Part shown: positions 25,243 to 34,600 of the stretch, one piece after another
How the letters are laid out: each line of letters begins with the position of its first letter
How positions within the stretch are numbered: the stretch's first letter is position 1
Origin: an uncultured Clostridia bacterium
Lineage (GTDB): Bacteria > Bacillota > Clostridia > UBA1381
DNA length: 64,000 nucleotides
Direction: 5' to 3'
Assembly (NCBI GenBank): GCA_934462715.1
Contig: CAKSIJ010000001.1
Location: 1-64,000 of the forward strand
The notes under the pieces: generated by a model
The model's input: the letters and a program-made list of their open reading frames with translations, nothing else
Databases searched by the model: none
What the model was told of the DNA's origin: nothing
Translations under genes and position numbers: made by a program

Positions 25243-28200
25243 TCAATCCTCACAAGGCCTCATTCTTATACCGCTGTTAGCTCCTGGGTTATTCATAAAT
25301 CCGAAATAACCCGAACCCTCAACTGCGTCCTCCTTGCTTGTATAATCGATAATTGTCTTACCGTCAACCTTGAAAATGACGTGAGATTCACCGTCAATTG
25401 TTTCACACGAGCATTCAATTTCTACCCACGTGTTCGGTGCAATTATTTTGTTATCATTTGCCACAGATACTCTTATCTGTCCGACAATCTGGGGGCATCT
25501 CTGAAGCTCAATATAATCTTGCTTTACAACAATATAGTAACCTCCGCCTCCCTGTCCGCCCAGAATCATACCGCCTTTAGGCGAAATGGAATCAGGAGTT
25601 TTGCGAATAGCAAATGCTTCCCAACCATTCATATCTCCGAAATTAACCTGACATCTTACAGTTTCTCTCGGAGTCAGCGGGCGCATATCGAGAACATATT
25701 GCAGACCCGACATACTTCTGAATAAAAATTCATTATTTTCAACGCTCAGCTGTGTTTCTCCGCTTGCAAATACTGACCAGTCATTAGCGTCTAAGGAATT
25801 CTTATACGTTCTGACATACGGCAGTGAGTTATCGGAAAGCAATTGTGTTATCTCGCTGTTGAGCCGTTTTGCTTCACTGTCCAATTCACTTTGCAAACCG
25901 CAGTTTTGCGCTGTTTCTTTTGACTTTTCAATCGCAGTCCTAACTGAGTCCAGCGTACCGGGTTTATATGTACCGTAGCCGTATTTATCCTCATTATCGC
26001 TGCTTTCCTTGATATACTCCAACTGACCTTCCCACTTAGATACAATGCTGTCATAGTTTGAGTAATCCTTAACAGTCCTTTCAACAGCTTCTTCATACGT
26101 AAGTGTTTTGAATGATGATTCAACAACTATCGGCGTTGTGTCAATGCTTTGAGCATATGAATAAGCCGTCACCCTCCAATAATATACCGTTGACGGTTCA
26201 AAAGCACCGTCATATGTGTAGGTATTGGCTGTCACCTTTTGGTCTGCGATTATATCTTTATATTCAGCATCCTTAGCTATAACAATTTCATAATACGACG
26301 CGCCGGTCGGCTCTGTCCATTTAAACTCGATTCCGCCCGGGAATACCGGTCTTTGAGTATCATTCGGCGGATATATTGAATACATATTTCCCATTTTGAA
26401 TATATCCTTCATCAAATCATCACGCACTATAACACCGATTTTGTTTGTGTCGGGAAGTTTTTCAAAATCAGGTATCTGCGAATAGATTACGGAGTCCTCC
26501 CTGAGATTATAGTTGCCGTTTTCGTAATCCTTGAAAATTGCGTCCCTTGCTGTAACCTTTTTTCCGTTATAATTCACAGTATCGTCTACTCCGTAATGAA
26601 CATTATTTTCAAACAGAGCGTCTGTTTCTCCGTTGATATTTGTGTTAACGCCGTAAGCTTGATATACCGCATTATTTTTATATACACACTTCTGCGGAAC
26701 AAGAGCTGCAATATCCTCCTCGTTTTTCTCATAATTAGGATCCTCACCGTATCCCGATCTGTAACGCATATCAATCATATCCTGCATCCATTTTGTCGTT
26801 GCCGGGAATTGTGACGCCCACGCAAGTGAATTGCTCTTGAAAAAATAAGAAAAATCAAAATCGGATCTGTATGCTCCTTTCATCAGATACTGCGTTCTGA
26901 AAATACCGTTAAACTTGCTTCCTCCCCAGTAATGATCACTGTTCATAACTGCAGATGTTTTAACATCTCCGAAAAGAAGATTGTTATAAATTGTGTTAAA
27001 AAATCCTCCGTGCAGATATATAATGCTATCCTTTAGTATGTTACCGTATGCATAACATCCGCTGGTCATGTCATCAAAATATATTCCGAACGGGTCTTGT
27101 CGATATTTGTTTGAATCATGGAAAAAATTGTATCTGACATGATTACCAACGCAGTCAACCGAGCCGTTCACATAAATAACACCGGTATCGGTTGTTGTCA
27201 GCGGAACTCCGGCAGCCTCGTTATATTCAAAAATACAATCCGACGCCTGGTTGATACCGAATGCGGAATTTGTGTTTATAACCGTATTGTGAGATACCAC
27301 ATCACCGCAGCCGCGGTTTACGCTTATGCTTCCGCCCACACTATAACAGTTTTGCACAAAGTTTCGGGTGGGTCTTAAATCTCCTTCGAAATTTACGGGT
27401 GACTGCGACCCTATATTTGAAGCAACGGTTACGCCGTTTGTTCTTACGAGTGTGGAACAGGTAACACCGCAGGCGGTAGAGTTGGCAATTCTTACACCCG
27501 AAGCTCCTAAATCAGAAAAATCACAATTCTGAATAACGTTGTTGTAGCCTTGAACAACAATCCCGTTCCCTTTACCGTTTTTAACGTTAATCCCGTTAAT
27601 TACAACATCGTGTGTATTACTCTCAAAGGTTATCAAGTTCTCATCACTGGTTGCAATATCTATATCATTTCCCGAAAGCTCGGTCAGAGGGTATATGTAT
27701 AGCATTCCGGTATTTCTATCCATATACCATTCCCCCGGCTCATCAAGCTCTTCAAAAACATTAAAATAATAAAATGAGCAGTGCGTACTGTAATTTGCAC
27801 CCGGTCCGTACAAACTTACGGTTCTTATTGATGCCATATCATTTTTAAAACTTTTAATATCTTGTATCTGTGCCTGTCCCTTCAAGTATTCGACTCCGAA
27901 TGAGCCGTACATCCATATATTTCCGTCATTGTGCCAGCTCAAAGGTCTGGAATCCTCCGGAACAAACTCAAAGCCGCCGCCCGTATCACCGGTTATCGCC
28001 TTGCCTCCGAGCATACTCGTTACCGGCCCCGGGTCTATAACTCCGTATTTATATTCGCTCTCATCAAGCTTTTTCATTTTGGTTGTTCCTGAATTCGGCC
28101 ACCTTGCGAGATTATAAGATGTACCGTTTACCACAAGTGCCGGGGAGGCTGTTTTGCTTATTTGCGGATAGTCGTTATAGCCGAGTTCCTTCAGGTTTAC

Positions 28201-28812
28201 CGAGTACACACGGCCGTAAGCTTCTTCCTTAAGATACTTTTTTGCAAATTCATCATCCGCAACCTTTGCATCTTGCCCTCTGACTGTTATTCCGCCCACT
28301 ATACTTACCTGTTCGTCCTTATAGCTGCTTATCACAAGGGGATTGGTTTTCCCTCCGGAAACATATTTGGGTATCGTTATGCCTTTTGACGCATTATATA
28401 TTCCCTCTCTCAAATATATTACCACACCGCCGGTTTTATCGTTTATTTGTCCGACGGCTGTAAAGGCTCTTTCAAGCGTTTTAAACGGTTTATCTATAGA
28501 ACCGTCGCCGTCATCACTTCCGGTTACCGAAACAAATATTTCTATTTTTCCGTTAACATCATACGGTTTAAAAATAGGAATTTCGTTGGGATATTTTTCT
28601 CTTGTATCAAGAAATCTCATCCATGTTCCGTAGCTTGTATTATCCGTATCAAGTGATGTTACCGTAAAATATTGCTGCGGCAGTCCGAATGAAAAATCTC
28701 TCGCTGCCGGAACTGTATCAGCCAGTTCACTGCGTGTTGCCGCAAACGAAATGCTTTCAGTCACGGCAACTGCCGCAAGAGAAAAAGCTAAAATCAGACT
28801 TTTTTTATTCAT
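25243..28812 (-). CDS. Secreted GH141-like beta-helix enzyme with FnIII and C-terminal jelly-roll
   Basis: A 1189-residue secreted protein with a signal peptide (MNKKSLILAFSLAAVAVTESISFA). From about residue 90 it has the pattern of GH141/DUF1565 beta-helix enzymes: IEIFVSVTGSDDGDGS, KPFKTLERA, VIYLREGIY, SYKDEQVSIVGG, VNGTSYNLARWPNSG, then many helix turns such as VSHNTVINT, VRYNFFHDS, GIYFDDMTSG and IIYLHGGFFNTIYNN. GH141 includes an alpha-L-fucosidase acting on rhamnogalacturonan-II and a xylanase. An FnIII-like domain (about 800-880), a helical linker and a lectin-like jelly-roll (about 990-1189) follow. It ends before a hairpin and begins 19 bases after the SLH gene. Activity is inferred. 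Confidence 0.75.
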   Translation of the reverse strand: MNKKSLILAFSLAAVAVTESISFAATRSELADTVPAARDFSFGLPQQYFTVTSLDTDNTSYGTWMRFLDTREKYPNEIPIFKPYDVNGKIEIFVSVTGSDDGDGSIDKPFKTLERAFTAVGQINDKTGGVVIYLREGIYNASKGITIPKYVSGGKTNPLVISSYKDEQVSIVGGITVRGQDAKVADDEFAKKYLKEEAYGRVYSVNLKELGYNDYPQISKTASPALVVNGTSYNLARWPNSGTTKMKKLDESEYKYGVIDPGPVTSMLGGKAITGDTGGGFEFVPEDSRPLSWHNDGNIWMYGSFGVEYLKGQAQIQDIKSFKNDMASIRTVSLYGPGANYSTHCSFYYFNVFEELDEPGEWYMDRNTGMLYIYPLTELSGNDIDIATSDENLITFESNTHDVVINGINVKNGKGNGIVVQGYNNVIQNCDFSDLGASGVRIANSTACGVTCSTLVRTNGVTVASNIGSQSPVNFEGDLRPTRNFVQNCYSVGGSISVNRGCGDVVSHNTVINTNSAFGINQASDCIFEYNEAAGVPLTTTDTGVIYVNGSVDCVGNHVRYNFFHDSNKYRQDPFGIYFDDMTSGCYAYGNILKDSIIYLHGGFFNTIYNNLLFGDVKTSAVMNSDHYWGGSKFNGIFRTQYLMKGAYRSDFDFSYFFKSNSLAWASQFPATTKWMQDMIDMRYRSGYGEDPNYEKNEEDIAALVPQKCVYKNNAVYQAYGVNTNINGETDALFENNVHYGVDDTVNYNGKKVTARDAIFKDYENGNYNLREDSVIYSQIPDFEKLPDTNKIGVIVRDDLMKDIFKMGNMYSIYPPNDTQRPVFPGGIEFKWTEPTGASYYEIVIAKDAEYKDIIADQKVTANTYTYDGAFEPSTVYYWRVTAYSYAQSIDTTPIVVESSFKTLTYEEAVERTVKDYSNYDSIVSKWEGQLEYIKESSDNEDKYGYGTYKPGTLDSVRTAIEKSKETAQNCGLQSELDSEAKRLNSEITQLLSDNSLPYVRTYKNSLDANDWSVFASGETQLSVENNEFLFRSMSGLQYVLDMRPLTPRETVRCQVNFGDMNGWEAFAIRKTPDSISPKGGMILGGQGGGGYYIVVKQDYIELQRCPQIVGQIRVSVANDNKIIAPNTWVEIECSCETIDGESHVIFKVDGKTIIDYTSKEDAVEGSGYFGFMNNPGANSGIRMRPCED

Positions 28813-28831
28813 GCGAATCTCCTTTCCTGTA

Positions 28832-31600
28832 CTATTTTATTGTGTATATTACCTGTATTTTACTCAATCCGCCTATTGTAATCACTCTGCAATCTTCGCT
28901 TTTTGTCTGTTCGTATGAAACAAGCTGAGTTGCATCGCCAAGCTTAACCTTACCGTTTTCATATACCACATAGTCAGGTCTGCCGGTAGTTGCAATATAC
29001 TTCTTGCTTCTCGGTAAATTCGTATTTACTATAGGAGACTCGGTAGCGAATTCAATATATTTACCATCAATTCTGTTTATCCATACCCGATTAATCAGGT
29101 CGTTTGCCTGAGGAGCAGATGACGGATTAAACGAAGGATTTGAATATATGATTTTGTTGCTGTCATATGAAGGACTGTACATTATTCTGATTTGCCCCTC
29201 CGGAATATCACCGTATTTATCGGTTCCGACTTTTACAACATCACCCGGTTCAACACTCTTGTAATAAATATTTCCCGAAGCGTCCAGCCCGCAGTATGCC
29301 CTATCGGCAACACCTTCGCACGTTGTATAGAAATCATAGTAATTTCTGTTATAATAAAGCTTTAAATGTGTTGATGGTTCGTCAAACCTATTAAGCTCCT
29401 CATTTACCTCACTTACAATATATGTATGCGATGCCGCAGCGGAGGAATATTCGCTCAAATCTGTTCCCACGCAATATCTGTTGTTAATCGTTATTACATC
29501 AGCTACAAGAGCGTTGTCTTTCATCGCATATGCTGTGACGCTGGAATTAATTATGCCCTCTTTGTCGTAGGTGATGTCGGTAGTGTGAGTTACAAAGCTG
29601 TCCTCTCTGTTATCGCCGAGTGGTATATAGAATACAAGCGTATCGGTTGACATCGCAAGCTCACCGTTGCCTATCATACCCGAATTTACACCGTAAACTT
29701 TGAATTTTTGCGGATCGCGGTAATTTTCAGGTGCTGTATAACCTGTGATTCCGTTTGCAATGTGAAGAGAGTCATTACCCTCACCGCTGTTGGGGTAACG
29801 ATAGCTCTTTCCGGTAACATCGTCAATGTCATTATCTTCGGGGTTATATGCCATATCTATGAATTTGATTTCATTATCGGAATTATACTTTACCGCTATC
29901 ATGCTGCTCTCGCCGTATTTATGGCGCTTTATTAAGTTGTATATGACATCTTTTTTGTTTTTCTTGTATCTGATTCCGTCAACTGTAACTGCATCGGCAA
30001 GCTTTACGGTTTTATATTCGTTGTCATGAGTGTACACTCTTGCCATTAAACACTCTTCACCGGTGCTTTCATCGTCACCTCTGATAATTTCATATAAGAA
30101 TGCAAAAGATAAATCATTATCGCCCGGATTTAGCTTATGGAATACTATTTCATTCTCCGGTGAGAGATAATACACAGTTTCACGCACATCGGAAATGGGA
30201 TTTGTCTTTATAAATTCTTTGTATTCTTCGGAAAATTTATAAATTTCTTCTCCCATAACTATCTCATCCGATGTCTTTTTATCATACTTTCCGGTGACGG
30301 TTTTATTTGATACAAGTATCTGTGCATAGCTCTTATCGTAGCTTATAGCAGCATAGATAATATTATCCGCCACAATACGCTCAATCGCCATTTCCCTTGA
30401 CCTGTCGTTCGCATCAAAAATTGTTGCTTCATCAATTTTATCAATCTCTATTTTGTTTTCGGTATTATTCTTGTCATAGATTATTTTATTTACTCTGTCC
30501 ACACCGCCGACGATTATAAGCTCATAATTTGTTACCAGCACAATATCGTACTTATTATCTCTGTTGTTATCTATAAACCGAACAGAACCGTGAAGAGGCT
30601 TGAGCATATTTATAAAATCCTTAGAAGAAATATCCTCCTCCGGGACATATGCAACACCATTGTAAATTATTTTATATGCTGCGTCAAGAAAGATTTTTTC
30701 GGTCTTTTCCTGATTTTCGTCTCGATACACTTCATAGGTATACTTTCCGTCATATGATATAATATCATCTGCGCCATACTCCTTAACGGAATTGGTTTTA
30801 TTTTCATAATAGTATCTTATCTCATAATCACCGTCATTATCAACATAGTATGCTGTAATCTCAGTGCCGAGCGTCGGATTGGAATCGGCTTTGTTTATGT
30901 ATACCGTATCGTCTATCATAACTGAGCTTTCGGCAATTGTTGTTTTTCCCGAATAGCTTGTTCTTCCGTCATTTGTAACAATACCCGTTACCGAATATAT
31001 ATGAAATCTGTCCTCAAGCAGAGTCATATTCTCCTTGGAATAGTACCATGAATTATAAATCATTGTACCGGTCAGGGCACGGTATATCATTTTAAATGCA
31101 TTTTCTCTTGTAAGATACTTTGAATCAAATGTCATGCCTTTATAGAACTTCTGCTCTGCGGCAAGTCCCGCATACGTCTTTCCGAGCAGCTCCGGATTAT
31201 CATAACCCATAATTTTCAGCAGTATGGTTGCCGCATGGAGATATTCAATTTTATCCTCCGGATTGAAGCTTGAATTTCCCGTTCCTTCTACATAACCGCA
31301 GTCATAAAGGCGCATAACGCTCTCATAGTACGGACTGTCGGGCGGAACATCGCGGAAAGGTTGGGTGGAGTTGTTTGTCACAACTCCGTTTCCCAGCAAA
31401 ATTGCCGCCATATCCGCTAATTCTCCCCTTGTAACTTCTTCGGTTACGTCTTGTCCCCTCTGTGAAGCCGGAATAAGATTAAATGCTGTCAATAGTTCGG
31501 GTATTCTGTCTGCTTCCGTTTCTGCGGCATATACGCCCGTACCAAAGCATGAGATTATAAAGACAGCAGATATAATGATACTTAAAAGTCTTTTCTTCAT
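28832..31600 (-). CDS. SLH-domain surface protein with uncharacterised body (922 aa)
   Basis: A signal peptide (MKKRLLSIIISAVFIISCFGTGVYA) is followed by SLH repeats over roughly residues 30-200; readable hallmarks are TRGELADMAAIL, FRDVPPDSPYYESVMRLYDCGYVEG and NAFKMIYRAL. SLH domains bind secondary cell-wall polymers, so the protein should be held on the wall with its long C-terminal part outward. That part (about 210-922) is beta-rich and tyrosine/aspartate-rich, with repeated short blocks such as DDTVYINK and ITAYYVDNDGDYEIRYYYEN, and no catalytic family I can name. The gene is 17 bases from the 1795-residue SLH gene and 19 from the GH141-like gene, so the three are probably made together. 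A structural or binding role at the surface is likely. Confidence 0.75.
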   Translation of the reverse strand: MKKRLLSIIISAVFIISCFGTGVYAAETEADRIPELLTAFNLIPASQRGQDVTEEVTRGELADMAAILLGNGVVTNNSTQPFRDVPPDSPYYESVMRLYDCGYVEGTGNSSFNPEDKIEYLHAATILLKIMGYDNPELLGKTYAGLAAEQKFYKGMTFDSKYLTRENAFKMIYRALTGTMIYNSWYYSKENMTLLEDRFHIYSVTGIVTNDGRTSYSGKTTIAESSVMIDDTVYINKADSNPTLGTEITAYYVDNDGDYEIRYYYENKTNSVKEYGADDIISYDGKYTYEVYRDENQEKTEKIFLDAAYKIIYNGVAYVPEEDISSKDFINMLKPLHGSVRFIDNNRDNKYDIVLVTNYELIIVGGVDRVNKIIYDKNNTENKIEIDKIDEATIFDANDRSREMAIERIVADNIIYAAISYDKSYAQILVSNKTVTGKYDKKTSDEIVMGEEIYKFSEEYKEFIKTNPISDVRETVYYLSPENEIVFHKLNPGDNDLSFAFLYEIIRGDDESTGEECLMARVYTHDNEYKTVKLADAVTVDGIRYKKNKKDVIYNLIKRHKYGESSMIAVKYNSDNEIKFIDMAYNPEDNDIDDVTGKSYRYPNSGEGNDSLHIANGITGYTAPENYRDPQKFKVYGVNSGMIGNGELAMSTDTLVFYIPLGDNREDSFVTHTTDITYDKEGIINSSVTAYAMKDNALVADVITINNRYCVGTDLSEYSSAAASHTYIVSEVNEELNRFDEPSTHLKLYYNRNYYDFYTTCEGVADRAYCGLDASGNIYYKSVEPGDVVKVGTDKYGDIPEGQIRIMYSPSYDSNKIIYSNPSFNPSSAPQANDLINRVWINRIDGKYIEFATESPIVNTNLPRSKKYIATTGRPDYVVYENGKVKLGDATQLVSYEQTKSEDCRVITIGGLSKIQVIYTIK

Positions 31601-31617
31601 AGCTTGTTTTCCTTTCT

Positions 31618-34600
31618 TTATTGCATAATTTCCAGAACATTATTAATCATAACGGCAGCTTCAGCTCTTGTTGCGTTTTTATGCGGTTCAAATCTGTTAT
31701 CGCCGACGCCGTTTATTATTCCATCTGCCGCAAGTGCTTCAACAGCTGTTTTTGCGTAGTCGGAAATATCCGGGCTGTCCGCAAATTCCTTTTGCCCCTT
31801 ATTGAAAGCGTAACCGTTGTTTACAAGTGCATTGTAAATCATAACTGCCATATCCTGGCGTGAAATATCATATCCCGCACCGAACAGGCTTTCGGAAATT
31901 CCGTTTACTATATTATACTTTCTTGCAGACGCAATGTACGGATAGAACCAATCACTCGTTGTAACGTCTTCAAAATTGCATTCAGCATTTAATTCTGTTT
32001 TTCCGAATGCAATAACAAGCATTTTCACAAATTGCTCCCGTTTGACATTTTGCGCAGGTGCAAATTCATTCTCGGCAACGCCGTTCACTATATTTTTTTC
32101 AACAAGCTTTGTTACCGCATATAATGCCCACTGATAATTCTCAAGGTCTTTAAATGACCTACTTGTTGCATAATCTGTTGTAGGATGTGCTGTAGGTGTT
32201 GAATTTGTGTTTGTTCCTCCGCTGCCTTTTGAGTTGTTGGTATTTTTGTCACTGCTTTGTGATTGACCTTTTTTCTCGGTAACAAGACTGTTAAAATAAG
32301 TTTTTACATCCTCTGCGTCTGTGAATGTCTTACCTATGATGTCTGCGCCGACTGCCGCTCTTTGGTCATCTGTAAGCTTTGTATCAAAGTCGTTAAAATC
32401 AATTTTGTTAATGTCCTTATAGCTTTTCAGCTTCGCAATCACCGCGCCGTAATAGTATGTATTCTCCAGCTCGGTGAGGAAGGTTATTTCTCTCAAAGCT
32501 GTCGAAAGCAGCGATTTATATTGCTTCAGGTAATCTATATCCGCTGTTGCGGTAATCTGCGACTTGTTCTTGATTACAAAATTATTTATTATGTTAATAT
32601 CCCTTTGCTTTTTTACAGTATATCTGAAATCAACACCTATGATATCGGCATATTCCTTGGTGACGTCATATATCTTATCCGAAGCCACCATGCCCGTAAC
32701 AATGCTTTTTATCATTGCGGCCGTATCAGTAAGCGTTTTATATGAAAAATTCTTTTTGTATGTGCCTTTATCCGTTATAACATATACCGTATAGTTGCCT
32801 GAAGACTTATCAAATTCAAACGAATAATTGAATTTGCTGTTTTCATCAGGCGTTGTGCTTCCTGCCGCCACTGTTTTTTCCGTCGCCTTTGCTATAGGCG
32901 TATCCGCACCATCGAGTACGATTATTGTTATAAGTCCGTCAGAGCTTAATTCACCGGCGTTGCCTGCAACTGAAATATAATTATTTTCTATGTCCGAAAT
33001 CATTACAGAAAATTCGGGAAGAACAGCGGTTGTTACCGCGTCGGTTACAAGCTTTTCGTATTCCTGCAGAGCAACACATGAATGTACAAGCGTTCCCAGG
33101 CTTCCGTTATCATCGGTATTCCACAGATATACACGAATATTATCCGCATTCTTAATGTCATTTGCCTCAAACAGCACATTTCCGCCGCCTGATGGGATAT
33201 TCACCGGAATATATTCAAAATGCAATAGTTTATCATTTTTTCCGTATATACCCATTCCGGCTATAGCCTTCTGCATTGAATCGGTTACGTTGTTGATTAT
33301 CGTGAGATATGATATTTTATCGGATTCTGCAAGAGTAGCACCGTTATAAGAAAGCATTGCATTTTCGGAGTCGGTGTCAACATATATGCTCTTTGTTCTT
33401 CCAGTCTTAATCTCAAACTCCGTCGGGGTTATCGATATCGGTTGATTATATATATCCGATATATCCTCAGAAATTATGAATTTATATGTTGAATTAAGTT
33501 CAAGATTATCCTTATCTATTTCAACAACAGCATAATATCCGCTGTCATCAAGCGTTCTGTTTTTAATGAGATCGCTTACGTCCTCATCTCCTTTTTTAAG
33601 CACAAGCTTATTCAGTGTACTCTTATATATGGGAGTTGCAAATTCTATTGTGACTACACCTGAAATTTGATTATAGGTATAGGCTTCAATACCTGCTCTC
33701 CTCTTGACTGCATATGTTTCGATATTGTCTATGTATATCAGATTATCGGGTACGGCCGTCCTGAAAAACATCTGCATTCCGATTGCCCTGTTATTTGACG
33801 CAAGAGTTGCATTCGTTTTCTGATGAATCATAAATGGCAAATCATCAATGTATATACTCATTTTTTTGTTTTTTCCATCATAAATTTGAGTTATACTATG
33901 CCACTTGTTGTAATCTACAACAACATTACCGAGCGAATTTGCATTGTCAAACTCCTCAGGCTTCAGCTGCGCACTGTAAAATCTTGCGCTTGTATTGTTA
34001 TTTTTTGCAAATCCCATATTCCAGTTAAGGCTGTAGTTGTCATGACCGCCCTCCCTTGTTATTTGGAAGGTCATAATATTTGACTTCTTAAATTCTTCGA
34101 CCATTTTTTCATCAAAATATACATCAGCCTTCCAGACTACACAGTCATTGTTCATATCAATGCCGTAATCCGCATATGTCGGCTCCTGACTCCAGATTTT
34201 TTCCGACAATACAAGCGCGGTTAAATCATATTTCTTGTTATCAACCTCAGACACAACTGAGTTACCGCTTACCATCATCACTTTATTGTCGGAATTAATC
34301 GGATCTCTTACCGACTTTACCAGTGCCGTGTCAATGTTTCTGTATGGAGCATAAGTACCTTTGAAATTACTCAAATCGTCCGTTTCAAAATTGTTTTCAT
34401 AGATTTTTACAATATCCGGGGCCTGCTTATCCGGGAAAAATTTTAAAGCCTCCGCAACCGTCTTGTTAAAGAAAGACACAAGCTCATCCTTGTCTTTGAA
34501 ATCCTTATTCTTTAAAGCGTTGAGAACATAGTTCTTTTGGGTCAGAATCAAAGTGTTGTAATGACCGAGCTGTATACCGGTAATTCCCATACCGCTTACG

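Noticed and set aside
25114..25725. 203-codon plus-strand ORF
   Set aside because: Mostly antisense to the well-supported GH141-like gene and the hairpin region; no ribosome site or family features.
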